Below are positions 22,470 to 34,592 of a stretch of DNA of 64,000 nucleotides, piece after piece. The stretch's first letter is position 1. Every line of letters begins with the position of its first letter. The DNA comes from Fistulifera solaris (Eukaryota; Bacillariophyta; Bacillariophyceae; Naviculales; Stauroneidaceae), in NCBI GenBank assembly GCA_030295235.1, contig AP026148.1, forward strand, positions 620,001 to 684,000, written 5' to 3'. Made by a program: the position numbers and the translations under genes. Under the pieces are notes generated by a model, which was not told where the DNA came from, searched no databases, and saw only the letters and a program-made list of their open reading frames with translations.

Positions 22470-24178
22470 TTATTGATATTGACCTTGCGCAATGACATCG
22501 TCGATCTTCAGAATCATTTTCACGACTTGCGCGGCAAGTTGAATCTGCTGTTGCTTGCCGATCAACGTTTCAAAAACGCCAACTTCACGCATATCCACAG
22601 CATGGCCATTGCGGGGAGCTTCGACACTGGAAACGCCGATTCCAATATACGGATTGTTCTCTGCCACTTGCTTTGCCTTGGCTGCAGCGACTTCCTCAAT
22701 GGGTCGATAACCTGCGTTCTCAGCGAGCGCCAAAGGAATGTCTTCCAAGGCATCCGCAAAGGCACGCACCGCGTACTGATCCACACCCGTGACAGTATCG
22801 GCATACTGTTCCACCGCCAAGGCACAGGCCAATTCCGCCGAACCACCGCCGTAGACCACTCGATTGTCGCGAATCAAATTTCGTACGACGCACATGGCGT
22901 CATGCAAAGATCGCTTGCCTTCTTCCACCACCATGTGACTTCCCCCACGGCACAGTACCGTGACTGCCGAAGTGTGCATCGGGTGTTCAATCATGAGCAT
23001 GCGCTCGTTGCCCATCTGCACTTCCCGAACGGTTTGGGCGGTGCCCAACTTTTCGGCACTGACTTGTTCAAATCGCGGGACGATTCTCCCACCCGTGACC
23101 ATGGCAATGTGTTCGATTTCAACACCACCGACCCAACGAACGGCCGGAAGATCATTCTGCAAAAGTAAATGGTTCGCTTCATCATCGAATCCCCACTGGC
23201 AAATGACTAAATTCGCTCCTGTGTCCTTAACTGCCTTAACCATATTTCGAAAGTACGATTGCTCGTGATTGTATAGTTCTTCATACGCTTCCGGACTCGT
23301 AATATCCAATTTATGCTTCGTTTTGGGCTTGGGTGGTTCAAACGGACACGTGAGGATGCAAATTTTGGCATCATGAATGACTTTGGGCATTTGCGGATGA
23401 GATATTTCCTTATCAATGACAATACCCGACACCAATTCAGTGTCTTCCAAACTACCTCCCGTTTTGCCTTCGACACGAATGCGTTCAAAGTTGACATCCC
23501 GACGCTCTAAATCTGCGACACGCAAGACGGCCGAAACAGCGATTTCGGCCATTTTGTTCTTGTGCGATTGCAAAATCTTACTACTCAACGTCGTTTGTGC
23601 GGTCGTTTTGAGTGCTTGATGATCGTTGGCTTGAATGTCCATCGTTTCGGCAATACTTCCCAAAGTTTGAATCGCTACACTGGCCGCCTTTTCAAAGCCT
23701 TCCGCAATACGGACCGGATGAATTCCCTTTTTCAACAAATTCTCCGCCTGCTCTAAGAGAGCTCCCGCCAATACGACGACACCCGTCGTACCGTCCCCTA
23801 ATTTCATCATCTTGCGATTGACTCAATTCGACCATGAGCTTCGCGACCGGATGATCGATTTGCAATTGTTCTAGAATCGTGGCACCATCGTTGGTGATGG
23901 AAACATCTCCATCGGGACTCACAAGCATCTTATCGAGTCCTTTCGGACCCAAGGATGTCCGCAACAGCGTCGAAATACTGCGAGCTGCCAAAATGTTGCT
24001 CCGGACCGCTTCGTCGCCCTTGACGCGAGCTTTGGCCTGTTGCTCCTTTAATATAATAAAGGGGCGGCCGTATTCATCTGGATAAATGAGCAAAAATGAG
24101 TGCGATGTTTCTGTAACATCGTCGCGCAAGAAAAAAGATGCCAGAGGACATCATTTACTTACCATAGACCATGGACAT
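22470..24178 (-). CDS. CCT5: T-complex chaperonin subunit epsilon (CCT5)
   Basis: About 540 residues, the normal size. CCT signature elements are [50 protein letters not shown] and [29 protein letters not shown] identifies the epsilon subunit. It folds actin and tubulin in the cytosolic TRiC ring. The first exon has only 16 nt (ATG at 24178, MSMVY); an 85-bp intron (24162-24078, GTAAGT..TCCAG) leads to [13 protein letters not shown], as in other CCT5 proteins. One frame change at about 23,812, inside the conserved DDEI-GDGTTG, involves a single base beside a GGGG run. The gene is convergent with the sirtuin, 95 bp apart. Confidence 0.93.
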
Positions 24179-24786
24179 TTTGAGAGAAAATACTAATTGA
24201 TTGAAAGATGATAAAGAGGCTCCTGATGATGATCCTATTTTCAGCAAGTCAACCTATGAACTTTCAAAAATCTAGATGAATTAAGGGAGTGCAAAGAGAA
24301 TATTGAAGGCAAGTAAATCAAATGAATACAATCAAATGAATAAGATCTCCAACAGAGTAGTTCCAGGTACTCGTAGTGCAAGAACAAAAAAGTAAACCAA
24401 AAAAATGGGCTGGATCGATATCCTTGCACGAGTGCATGACGGACCAAGTCGTTGGTACGACGACGACCGACCACCAGACTGCCACTTGGTGAAATCGTTT
24501 AGGGAATACTCATAACCTCGCGCGGATCCGATGACGTTGAGTACCGGGAGATTCCTTTCTCAGCAGAAGAGTACTCCAGGCGTTATCGGACAGTTGAAGA
24601 AGACACTCGAAATCCGCCTTCCAATTATTTTCAACAACAACAACAACAAGAATGGAAACCAATCAAGGATCAACTGGATCATTCGAATCAATTACTTGTA
24701 CTTGCGACAATCTTCGAGTATCACCTCAACAACCCTCTCCAAGTTAATCGATCTAAATAAAGAAGAAAAATAGAGGCACAAACCTT
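24179..24786. other. Divergent intergenic region
   Basis: Upstream of CCT5 and of the rightward membrane-protein gene. No gene seen. A CAA repeat lies near 24,630-24,650. Confidence 0.4.
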
Positions 24787-26985
24787 ATGATAGACTCCGG
24801 ACAAGATATCGAAGAAAAACCACCGTCTTTACAAGACTCCACCGTTGAAGATGAAGTAATGATACAGGAAACAGTATCACCAGCTAGTAATAATAATAAT
24901 ATTAATAATAATGCTGAGACGACAACACAACCAAACGACTCAGAGATATTCTCGCAAGAAGACTGCTCGAACCGTCCGGATCCTCCTTCCATCATTGATG
25001 GCGAAGAAGAGGTTCCTCCACGCGGAGATATTCCTACGGCAGTTTCGACCCTCGAAACGAATCAATCTATACTCAGTGAAGACGATTTCTCCGTTTCGGA
25101 TACACACAAAGAAGAAGAAGAACCGGAGAACGATAATGAAGAGGGAGAATTGCTAGCCAACAACGACGCTAATGAAGAGGAAGAATTGCTAGTCAACAAC
25201 GACGAGAATGGTGTCATGAAAGGAAACAACAAACCGGAAGACTCGATAGCGAGACCGAATCGGATAGCACGCGATCCTTCGATATCATTGGTCGATGTGT
25301 TTTCTCCGACGGAGCCGCGGCAGCAAACACCCAACATCGACACTGAAATTCAGCAGGCCGTGGAAGAATTGCACGTACGTCGTATGGCACAACCCGTATG
25401 GGACGACAACGACGAGGATGGATTGGTTCGTCATGATGTGGGACTGCAACACGTACGGGAACGATTGACGCCTCGCATTGAATTGTTGCCTCCGATTGAA
25501 GAACGCCGATTTCTACAAGAACCTTTGCGGAAACAACGCTCCTTTGAAAACACGGCTACGAACCGACGAAGGATCCGGCTCTTGCTACAAGAAGAAATGG
25601 ACAAACGGTGGGACGATAGCTTCATTGGGCATATTCGGAGACGATCAGCGTTGTTCCGATCGCCGGTCGATGAAAGTCAGTATCAATCGCGTGGACATAT
25701 TACAATTTCGTGGTACGAAGGGACGTCGACGTTGGAGTTGAATGAACACGTTCGAAGCAGTGCTATGCGTAAACTCAAACTAGCGTCTTATATGGAACTC
25801 AAGGATTTACGATTTCTCGATGAATCCGTTGATCCTCCGGAAGGTATGTTCGAAGATGTATTCGGTATACTGTATTCTTCGATTTGACTTTAATCTTACG
25901 TTTTGTCGCAACAGAAATTGTCTTGTCTCCCTTTATTCCTGATGGAGCACAATTCACTTTACAATTCGCCCTGACTGATACTCGATACGATGGAGATATT
26001 AGTCCTGATGCCCCAGAATCTCCCTCGGCAGCTCCAAGCCCCAAGCCAACTCGTTTCCTGTCCAATCTCAAAGAAAAGGAACTGTCATTGCTAAGCATGC
26101 CTTCGGTACGCCGGCACCCAATTGGCATCAGTCGCTCGTGGGATACATTTCACCAAACGCCAAAACATGTCAGCACACCCTTGGCGACTACGGAAGAAGA
26201 CGAGAACCAATCCAAAAAGTCCGACAAAAGTTTTGAAGATGAGCTGCCTCCACCGGAGAAGGAAGATCCGGTGGAAATGCGTCTGCGACAGATCACGGAA
26301 CTTCTACTAAGCGATCAACGAGAACGGAGTCAACATCAAGGCCGTCGAAATGAGAAACGGCAGGTCGTTTTCACTTTGGCAAATTATTTTGTTTTATTCC
26401 TATCGTTACTCGCCATTTCGGCAGAAATTCAAGCACGGGCACCGGCATGGCTTCACAACCTGGAAATGCAAATGAAGAACGTCACAGACTGTGCCTCTGA
26501 TAAAGAAGCTTTGTTTCGATGCGTGTCCAATGGGGAATTCGCCGGGTTGATAGCTTCTGTTATCATTTGGCTGACGCGGAATGTGGCCACCCGCAGAATC
26601 TTTTTGCTGGGTTTCGAGTCTCCTCAAAAGTTGTGGACAGTTGTCTATGAAGCCCGTAAGTAGCCTGTTGACGTGCATTGTGATTTTCTTAATCATGTGT
26701 TCTTACTCAGATAATGACAATTTGTCGGTTTGATGCACAGTGGTCACCGCATTCAGCTGGGGCTTTAGCTACCTGTTTGTTCGACGTGCCCTGAACCCTG
26801 ACACTCGGCCTCGATTTCTTCGAAAGTATTGGAAAGATGCCGTCTATGGAAGTCTCGCCGGATTCAATGCTTTCTTTTTGAAACAAGTTCTGAAAAATCT
26901 AATACCACAGGAAGCCGTGGAAGAGATGGTCTTTGAACCTCGGCTCAAAATACTTTCGTGGTTACCCAGCTTTTCTCTGAAGTAA
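24787..26985 (+). CDS. Uncharacterised protein with acidic N-terminus and C-terminal membrane segments
   Basis: About 680 residues in three exons; introns 25844-25914 (GTATGT..ACAG) and 26656-26740 (GTAAGT..ACAG), both phase 1, and all exon joins read through. Residues 1-170 are acidic and disordered with a repeated EELLANND/EELLVNND. A middle region with ISWYEGTSTLELNEHVR and VLSPFIPDGAQFTLQFALTD looks like a beta-rich domain. The C-terminal third has several hydrophobic segments (VVFTLANYFVLFLSLLAI, FAGLIASVIIWLTRNVA, SWGFSYLFVRRALNP). I recognise no family; plausible as a lineage-specific membrane protein. No frame break was found here. Confidence 0.65.
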
Positions 26986-27136
26986 AAAAATGCTATTATC
27001 GGCCGATAAAGTAAATTGCTAAATCCAGTTGCCGTTCCACACAATAGTTTGACGACAGATCCCTTTTCATCGATTGCAAAAAGCCGCATGAAAGTAAATC
27101 TGAGATTAAACCACTAGCACCACTCCCAAACCGCCA

Positions 27137-27930
27137 CTACAAATGATGAACCTCTCCGGCTAGTCCTGTCAAATCCAGTTGCCGCTGTGCTCGAATTTCT
27201 TTCGATTTCATTTTCTCTTCTTGCCACTTTCGCCGTTCGGGATCGTTAAAGGAATCGACTTGCCAGTCAACGTGCTTCAACGACACAAGCTTGGCTTTCG
27301 CATTCTCCGTCCCGAGCAATTTTTGCAAGAGCGCTATAGCCACAACTTCTTCGACACCAAACGAAGGTTCTTCCTTATCATCGGTAAGCAGGCCATCGGA
27401 AACAAGCTGAAAGCCTGTTAACGATAATTTGTGCAAATTCCATACCGCCAAAGTATTCCAAGGGCTCGTCGTTCCCGATAATAAAGTCACGCATTCACCT
27501 CGAACGGCGTGACCTGGCAGTCGACCTCCTACCACAAGTGTATCGGGCGTCAGATGAGACAGCAATTCCTGAATGTCGTTGTGATCGGCCACGGTTTCCG
27601 CGGAAAGAAATAAAATACGGTCCGCCTGCAGCCGTTTTCGTGCATAAATCACTAAAGCATTCAAGGCGGAAACAAACTCCCCCACGGCGTCACAGGCAAA
27701 ACGTGTATTCGTTCGTCCACTTCCGCGCAAATCTGTGATACAGCATCAACTAAGTTGTAGTTTGCGATCTTCGGAGTGGCGTCGACCGCAATAATCCCCA
27801 CCGCTCCTTGACACGATGTCTGACAAATGTTGTGAAAGGAGGTGATTTTCGTTGCAAGATCGGTCGGGGCGGTCAACGCGTTACCCAAGTGCAGTCGCGT
27901 CGCGACGACAACTTTTGTGGAACAACTCAT
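27137..27930 (-). CDS. Conserved hypothetical, possible nucleotide-sugar-binding protein
   Basis: About 264 residues from the ATG at 27930 (MSCSTKVVVATRL); an in-frame ATG at 28026 would add a hydrophobic stretch and cannot be excluded. Blocks: AVGIIAVDAT, then RIHVLPVTPWG with FVSALNALVIYARKR and ILFLSAETV, which resembles the order of elements in nucleotide-diphospho-sugar transferase folds. No catalytic DxD is evident, so the assignment is weak. It ends EIRAQRQLDLTGLAGEVHHL. One frame change near 27,692 lies on a GGGGG run and one more G restores it. It is convergent with the membrane-protein gene at 24787. Confidence 0.55.
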
Positions 27931-28602
27931 AATGGAGGAAAATCCAGTGGCTACCATTAAGATGAACGAGGTATTAGGTGCAAGTATTAATTGATAAAGA
28001 ACCACCATTTTGCGTTTGCCCGCCAAAATGGAAAATTCGAAGGCCGCCTTGCATCGCCTCTAACTTAAACGTTCTATAGTGCTTAAGGTTAGGGGTGTGG
28101 CATCTAGTTTATACAATATGGCCTTTCAGTACTAAGCTTAGGGTGAAAAATGACACTTTCGACGTACCACGTACGTCATACCGTCAGTGTCCGATGTCCG
28201 GTACTCCGTTCTCCGTTATGTGACAAAAGTCATTGTTGACAATCGAGCGACAATAAGATCAGAGGGAAAAACGAGAAATGCCAACATACTCTACGCCAGA
28301 CACTGTTCACGCCAATCGCCAGATGGCCCATTGTTTCTTCGTGCACACGCCACACGCCGCACTCACACCCATGTTCGTTTCACGGCAACGATGCGGACAG
28401 AAACATGAACAACTTCTCCATCCTTGCCATTTCAACGTATCAACACCGAGACCACTCCTTAAAAAGTTGTCAATCTCTAACAACAAAAATTTCCTCTTAT
28501 ATGCCTTATTGTTTCGACAGTAGCAATTTCGATCAGTCAGAACCGTTACTTGACGTGCCGTGCCTACTTGCAACCTAACCGCACAATAACCAATCCGCTT
28601 CC
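27931..28602. other. Divergent intergenic region upstream of HSF copy 1
   Basis: No convincing gene; open frames on both strands overlap one another and lack family resemblance. The first 96 bases may be coding if the upstream gene starts at 28026. Confidence 0.4.
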
Positions 28603-29651
28603 ATGAATGTGAATGATGACAGCATAGATTCCAAGCCTTCAGCGAAAGACATAAGGTCTCACAATGTTGACACATCGAAACACCCGGCTGAACGAAACAA
28701 TACGCTATCAACGAGCCTTCGTACAGGCCGTAACACAAGAGAGTTCGTTCATGCCCTGAATCAAATACCAACGGAAGACTTGCCGTCCTATACACGAGAT
28801 CATAACAGTCTTCTCACGTTTCCGGAAAAGGTACCGTTCATCAAGCTGGATCGAGAGACTTCTCTTCAAAATCTTTTAAGCGTCACGCAAACTCACCTTT
28901 CCAAATCCTTCAGTTCATGCTGTTGATGATATACGTTGAGCGCATTAGTTCCCAAGCTGGTCGGAAAACGGAACAGGAGGCAATTCATTGGCTAAAAGAC
29001 GGTACCATTATCGCAGTTCGCGACCCGGACGAGCTGTACTCGACATGGCTCGTGAAGTTTTTTGGCAGCTTGAAGTATGATAGTTTCATCCGGAAAGTTT
29101 ACCGCTGGGGATTTCGAAAGTCTCCACCGACTGCCTACGGTCTCCCTGCCAGTTTTCACGTCTTTTCACACCCGTGCTTTTGTCGCGATCAGATGGATCA
29201 GCTTTGTGAGATGAAAAGCACCACCGCAGTGAAAAGACGTTTCGCCGCAAAGGCCGCCAAGGCAGCCGACCCGCTTAAGCGAAGCGAAACAATCGAATTG
29301 AAAGCGAGTCAACCAGCTGACGCTAAAGCGCAGTCAAACCCAATTCCACTCACTGCTGATATCCAGCAACAGTTTTATGTAGCACCTCCAAACTATGCAT
29401 CAATACTCGTACATCGGTTGCGCAGCTTGCAGAATGAGGCCCTTTTGACCGAGTCCATACTTCTCCAATTACAGAACTCTGTCACCAGCGCGCAGGATTT
29501 GCTTCGGTTTCAAATAAGGATTCACCAGCCCTTACAGCCCGCAGAACTGGTTCAGCTGATTCGTCGCCAGAATGCAATCATTTCTCCACAGAGCCCATCG
29601 ACAGCGCTGGAAGAGCTGCTTCGTCAACTACGACAAAATCCGCCGCGCTAG
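28603..29651 (+). CDS. Heat shock transcription factor, copy 1
   Basis: About 321 residues. The HSF-type winged-helix DNA-binding domain begins at about residue 48 (REFVHALNQI, then SYTRDHNSLLTFPEK) and continues after the intron with IHWLKDGTIIAVRDPDEL, FGSLKYDSFIRKVYRWGF and VFSHPCFCRD. The intron is 28831-28913 (GTACCG..TTCAG, phase 0). The C-terminal half is Gln/Leu-rich, with hydrophobic heptads that may oligomerise. Diatoms have many HSF genes. The paralogue 1.6 kb downstream has the same intron position and the same ending (LRQNPPR). Start ATG at 28603 is the first in frame. Confidence 0.88.
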
Positions 29652-31272
29652 CGAACTTTTCCCAGTTTCAAGAAGTGGCTTTCTTTTTCTGCTGTTGTTG
29701 GCTTGTCGGAATAAACACGAGCAATGGAAATAGACAGCATCCATTCTCAAAGCTCCTCAATGGTAATCTTTAACAAAACATTGCTGTGCTTCTTGTTTTG
29801 CTCGCAATGAAAAGTCGTCAAGCAAATTTTTCTTATCTTGCCCGAAACCGACATACAAATTATTTCACAGTGACAGCTACGGATAAAGTACGCAAAGCGC
29901 CTCTCTTCTGTGTCGTAACCGTCAACAAAAAATTGCAGTTATAGAGACCTCAAGAGCGGAAAAAACTACTCAAACATTTTGAGATAAGAGCTACGGAGTG
30001 AAACATCTAAGCTTGTATTGGTGTTTAACGTTTAACGACAAAATCGAAGACCACCAATACAAAGTAGAAACAAATAAATCCATCTTGTCAACATCAAATG
30101 CTTCGAAAAGGTTCGCTAGTTCATTGTGACGGGCCGACACGCACTGTGCCTCTAGAGGTCGCTAAGCGAATCATATTCGGGCTGCGTTTATTTTCTGGCG
30201 CATAACTTGGGGAATCCTATCCGCATAACTTCTCTGATGGATTCAGCACGAAACGAGATAGTCTATGTCATCTGATTTTATTTTCTTGAACCAGATATCG
30301 TCTAAGACGCGAGACATGCAATGCAAGATAGATGCAAGGGGTCACTAATCAATTAACATGCCCGTGCCTCGCCTCTCTCTAGATGATGCGCCACGGAGCC
30401 GCGCCTTGATTGATCGGTGAAGCCTTTCCCGCATTTCACATTTCACGTCTCCGATCTCCGCTACGTCACATTTCAGTCCCACTATCTTTCAAGCCGCACG
30501 GAGTCAATAGCCTCTCCGCTGAGTAATTAGTACGGAGTAATTTGTACAGACGCGGTACCGGAAACAAAAACAAGACACAAAACACAAACCCGGTTTTGTT
30601 GCAAAGTGTAGGGAGTCGGGAGTAGTCGGGAGGAGTACTGGTACCTACCACTCTAGCAAATGATAAATGATACGTTGTGTAGTTGCATCGGACTTGGGAC
30701 TTGGGACAGAGGAAGTTAAGAGTCAACCACCAAAGACCAAAGTCTTAGGAGCAGCGAACAAAGATGCTTTGGTGGTTGTGGTTCTGTACTGCTTGTTCTG
30801 TAATCAAAATGTCTGTCGAAAGCGGAGACATAACTGGGACATAAAAAGCAATAATTCCGATAACATAATGTGTAAGAAAAAAAGTTTTTAGCACATCCCC
30901 AAATTATTATCAGACAAATAAATAATACTCCGTAAACCGTAAATTCAACGTTTCACTTTTCAACTACCGGTACCGGTACGGTACCGTACTGCATTCGCTG
31001 GTGAGTGTGGAGTGTGGAGTGTGGTGAGAGTGCGAGGCGCAAATTGCTAACCGACAATCTAACACAATTTTTTACTAGCCTCTTTTCGCACGGACACATG
31101 AACCGTCTTATTTATCTCCAATTTTTCACACGCACCTCCATCAACATTTCATGATCGACTTAGAGTCTCACTACTACGTAGAAACTGGATCTCCAACTTC
31201 TCAAACAGTTGCTTGATTGGCGCGCTTCGATCATTGTTTCATAACATCCATCGCAAGTCAAGAGCTGCTGCC
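29652..31272. other. Long intergenic region between tandem HSF genes
   Basis: 1.6 kb with no gene seen. It holds two exact TACTCCGTA-type words (30531-30539 reverse, 30926-30934), GTAC-rich blocks at 30634-30648 and 30965-30990, and a short GTGGAGTGTGGAGTGTGG repeat near 31,003-31,025. Confidence 0.5.
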
Positions 31273-32355
31273 ATGGGCGATAGTTCGAGCATCGAAGGTG
31301 GTAAACCTTCCGCTAGAGAAGCCATTGCCTCAGCTGCGCAGGCTGTCGTTATGAATGGCTCAGGTCAAACGGACGAAACCTCCAACAGTCGACGCAGCAG
31401 AAATACAAAAGAGTTCTACCACGCGTTAAATCATCTCCCAACGGACAGGATCCCTTCATATACAAGGGACTTTGACAGCATTCTAACATTCCCTGAAAAG
31501 GCAAGTCCAGCCGCTATTCTACTCGACTCAACCTGTTCCACATTTCTTACGCCATCCATCTCTGATCCATCTACTCTGTAGTTCATGCTGATGATTGTAT
31601 TCGTCGAGCGTACGAGCTCTAGTGCCGGTCGAAAAATGGAACAGGAGGCAATCCATTGGGCTGCGAATGGTACAGCTGTTGTTGTTCGCGACCCTGACAA
31701 GCTCTATTTGACATGGCTCAGACGATTCTTTGGAAACTTAAAGTACGACAGCTTTATTCGCAAGGTTTACCGTTGGGGGTTTCGAAAATCACCGCCGAAT
31801 ACCTGCGATCTCCAGCACAATTGTCACGTGTTTTCGCACCCGTACTTTTGTCGAGACCAATTGGATCTCCTCTACGAGATGAAAAGTACACCTGTCATCA
31901 GGAGTCGCTCGAAAATGAAGAAAGCCGAAGCAACCAAGCCTTTTGAACAGAGTCAAGCTATGAGACAAAGCGCGGTTCAAGCTGCTGAAATCACTACGAA
32001 TTCTCTCCACACCTTCTCGAATCCACTTCGATCTATTGCTGATATGCCACAGTTTTATTTAGCCCCGCAAATCCCCAATGAGGCATCGACACTGGCACAG
32101 CAGCTTCTCAACCTCCATACCCGAGCCCTTCTATCCAATTCGATGCTTTTACAGTCCCACAACGACGCAGCTTTCAGCGCCAATGCCCTGGATATATTGA
32201 GATTGCGACTGCAATTAAACCAGCCTTTACCACAACCGTCGGTGGAAGAGATGTTGCAGCTCCTTCATGGCCAGAATGCGAGCAATCAGATACCAAGTTC
32301 GGTAGCCAGCGTGGAAGCGTTAATACGTCTGCTCCGACAAAACCCTCCTCGCTAA
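31273..32355 (+). CDS. Heat shock transcription factor, copy 2
   Basis: About 333 residues from the ATG at 31273 (GCCATGGGC context); the open frame extends upstream only to a TTG. DNA-binding domain: KEFYHALNHLPTDRIPSYTR, LTFPEK, then AIHWAANGTAVVVRDPDKL, FGNLKYDSFIRKVYRWGF and VFSHPYFCRDQ. The intron is at exactly the same codon as in copy 1 but runs 31501-31581 with a GC donor (GCAAGT..TGTAG), so it is a GC-AG intron. The C-terminus is Gln/Leu-rich and ends LLRQNPPR like copy 1. Uninterrupted apart from the intron. Confidence 0.88.
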
Positions 32356-32537
32356 TCTTTTCTTCACCCGATTATGAATGAAAAGCCTCTAAGCGAAAGC
32401 TCAGAATCGATCGAAATTCGACGATTTCTTCAATCGCTTCTCCTGTATTCGAGTTGAGTGCTTTGACAGTGTGTTCTGGATGCCGAGTTTTCCCCTGGAG
32501 AACTACAAGTAGAGAATACCGTGTTGCGCTCCTTGCC

Positions 32538-32831
32538 TCAGACCGTTCGAGTCTTGACGCTCCGACGCCATTTCAATATCAGCCCAAACACGGGAATCAG
32601 CACAAATCCCACTAGTAGCCAACTTCTTTCTCCCATTGCTTCCTGTCCCATCCGTATGTTACTCCTTTGTACGGCTGGATCTCGCAACGCGTGTACATCT
32701 TCTTGACGGTGCCATCCCACATGCTGGGACCATTCCTCTCGTACTCCACGTTCCTCCACTGGACTTTCTTTCAAAACCTCTCGAACCAGTTCTTCTTCGT
32801 CATCGACTCTTGATGACTTGTCTTGACTCAT
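32538..32831 (-). CDS. Small tail-anchored membrane protein
   Basis: About 97 residues. Acidic N-terminus (MSQDKSSRVDDEEELVREVL), a central basic/aromatic block that reads best in the second frame (GPSMWDGTVKKMYTRC, GVTYGWDRKQWEK), then one hydrophobic helix near the end (WLLVGFVLIPVFGLILKW) and a basic tail. Two frame changes of opposite sign (near 32,770 and 32,642) each lie on an AAA run. Between them the second frame is more protein-like than the first. The pattern fits a C-terminally anchored protein of the ER or mitochondrial outer membrane. Its divergent neighbour is the PET117-like gene. No family recognised. Confidence 0.5.
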   Translation of the reverse strand: MSQDKSSRVDDEEELVREVLKESPVEERGVREEWSQHVGWHRQEDVHALRDPAVQRSNIRMGQEAMGERSWLLVGFVLIPVFGLILKWRRSVKTRTV

Positions 32832-33106
32832 GCTTGTTATTGCTGCTCAAGAGTTAAAGACCTTGAAGAAAAACTAAAGTTTAGAATGACTTAAAAATGA
32901 CCGTTTACAATAATCGTTCCGGTACCAATGTATTTTTGCACCATTGTTTTTAATGACGGTTCACCACAGCCTCCCTCGCCACTTGTTTTTTACCCCATTT
33001 TCATTATTTATTTTTCCTCTGTTTTTCATGCTGTACCTTCTAATATCCTCTCTTTCTGTCAAATTCTCTCGGCCTTGTTATTCTTCTTTCCTATTACTCT
33101 GCCTTA

Positions 33107-33325
33107 ATGCCACAGGCTTCTATTCTACCCCGCGGCGGTCCCGCCGTCGCTTTAATGGTCACAGTATCGGCCGCTGCGAGCGCCGTGTTTTACAGTCACT
33201 ACGCGCAAGTCCGTGATAAGGCCGTGATGCGAGAAGGAGTCGAACGTGACAAAGAACGAGTGCGTATGATGCGTCAGAAGCAACAACAACAGCAGCAGCA
33301 ATCGTCGTCCGCATCGTCACAATGA
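33107..33325 (+). CDS. PET117: PET117-like cytochrome c oxidase assembly factor
   Basis: 72 residues, a typical PET117 length. A hydrophobic helix (VALMVTVSAAASAVFYSHYAQ) is followed by the charged stretch DKAVMREGVERDKERVRMM, which matches PET117 in other eukaryotes (short N-terminal membrane or presequence helix, then a GV.RD.ER motif). PET117 helps couple heme A synthesis to complex IV assembly in the mitochondrial inner membrane. The C-terminus has an additional Gln/Ser run (about 16 residues). The first ATG in frame is at 33107. Confidence 0.72.
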   Translation: MPQASILPRGGPAVALMVTVSAAASAVFYSHYAQVRDKAVMREGVERDKERVRMMRQKQQQQQQQSSSASSQ

Positions 33326-33444
33326 TTGCTCACAAAGAAAACCAATGTAGAAACGTATGCATCCCGACCAATTTGTAAAGTTCGCCTTCAAAGGCAATCT
33401 TAGAAGATTATCATTATTCACCAAAATTGATAGCAACAATTGTA

Positions 33445-34592
33445 CTACCGCTGCTCTACATTCTCGGCTCGTTCTGGAAAATCCATGAGCGCGTTCGTTG
33501 CTGCCGCGAGCGTAATCATTCCCGCTCCTATCCAGCCTTGCAGTCCTTCCAAACTTTCTCCCAACCACCAACTGGAAAGAAAGCCCCGTAGACGGGATCC
33601 ATGGCATAGATTACCGCCGCACGTTCCGCCGAAATTCCTTTTTGGGCTTTGGATTGTATCCAGTTCGTCAACGCTGTAGCGACTCCTCCCAAATACACAA
33701 TTTCCCAACCATGCTCCGTAGCGGTCCGCCACAACGAATCGCCCACGTCCAACGGAACCACATTCCAACATGTCCAAACCGCCGAAAGAGTCGCTACCAC
33801 CCACAGTGACGCCGCATTGAATTCGGCCGCATTCGTTACTTGGGCCGATGCCTGTTCCAAGCGCAATATAAACATAGCCGAGGCCATGGCTGCGGCTACC
33901 GACCAGGCATCACCAATATTCAAATCGTTGAGACCCTCATTAGTAGAGGAATCGGCCGTCGCCAAGAGTGCGGTACCGGTAAACGCCACAAGTGCCGACA
34001 GCAGTGTTGAGGGACGAATGATGCGTCCTAACAAAAGGTACGCCAAAAGGGAACAAATTTGACATTGAGATACAGTAAGAAACCCGATTTTTGTGCCGTC
34101 GTGTACTCCAAACCTATTGCTTGAAAACTAAAGCCCAGAAACATCCAAAATCCCATTTCCAATCCCCACCGCCAGGTTTGCGCTATTTGTTTTGTATCGA
34201 TTGCCGGATTCCACAACCGTGAGACGCCCGGAGTAAAGGGTGCCGCCAGCAGTGCCGCTAAACCAAACCTCAATAAAGTAAAGAGACTCGCATCGCTGCT
34301 TTCCATGACTTGTTTAATAACGGCATGCTGACTACCCCATATTACGGCTACAGCATTTAACAACAGCACCGAGGATGTCGTTGTGGTGGAAGCATTTGTT
34401 TCGTGATTGTGATTCGGCAATGAGGATAAATGATGGTCTGGTTCTACTGTTTCGGAAGAAACGGCAACATTTATATGTGTCGTCTTTTTTCTCCACCCCC
34501 AGCTGGCTGCGAACAAAGGATCGATCAATGGGATCGAAGGGGCGTCGAGTACAGAAACAGCACAACGAAATGAATGCAGCTTTGCTTCTCAT
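33445..34592 (-). CDS. EamA/DMT-family transporter
   Basis: About 382 residues, some ten hydrophobic segments in two EamA repeats. First repeat: VLLLNAVAVIWGSQHAVIKQ, LLRFGLAALLAAPF, GFWMFLGFSFQAIGLEYTTA and SGFLLYLNVKFVPF. Second repeat: PSTLLSALVAFTGTALLATA and ALTNWIQSKAQKGISAERAA, then IYAMDPVYG and the classic WWLGESL. DMT-family members export metabolites or nucleotide sugars; the substrate cannot be told here. The N-terminus (MRSKAAFISLCCFC) could be a signal peptide. Three frame changes (near 34,545 CCCC; 34,047 TTTT; 33,592 GGGG) are each one base at a homopolymer. Confidence 0.8.

Noticed and set aside
24258-24265. Heat-shock element (GAACTTTC) upstream of CCT5
   Set aside because: Only two half-sites are clear; a functional element needs at least three, and such pairs arise by chance.
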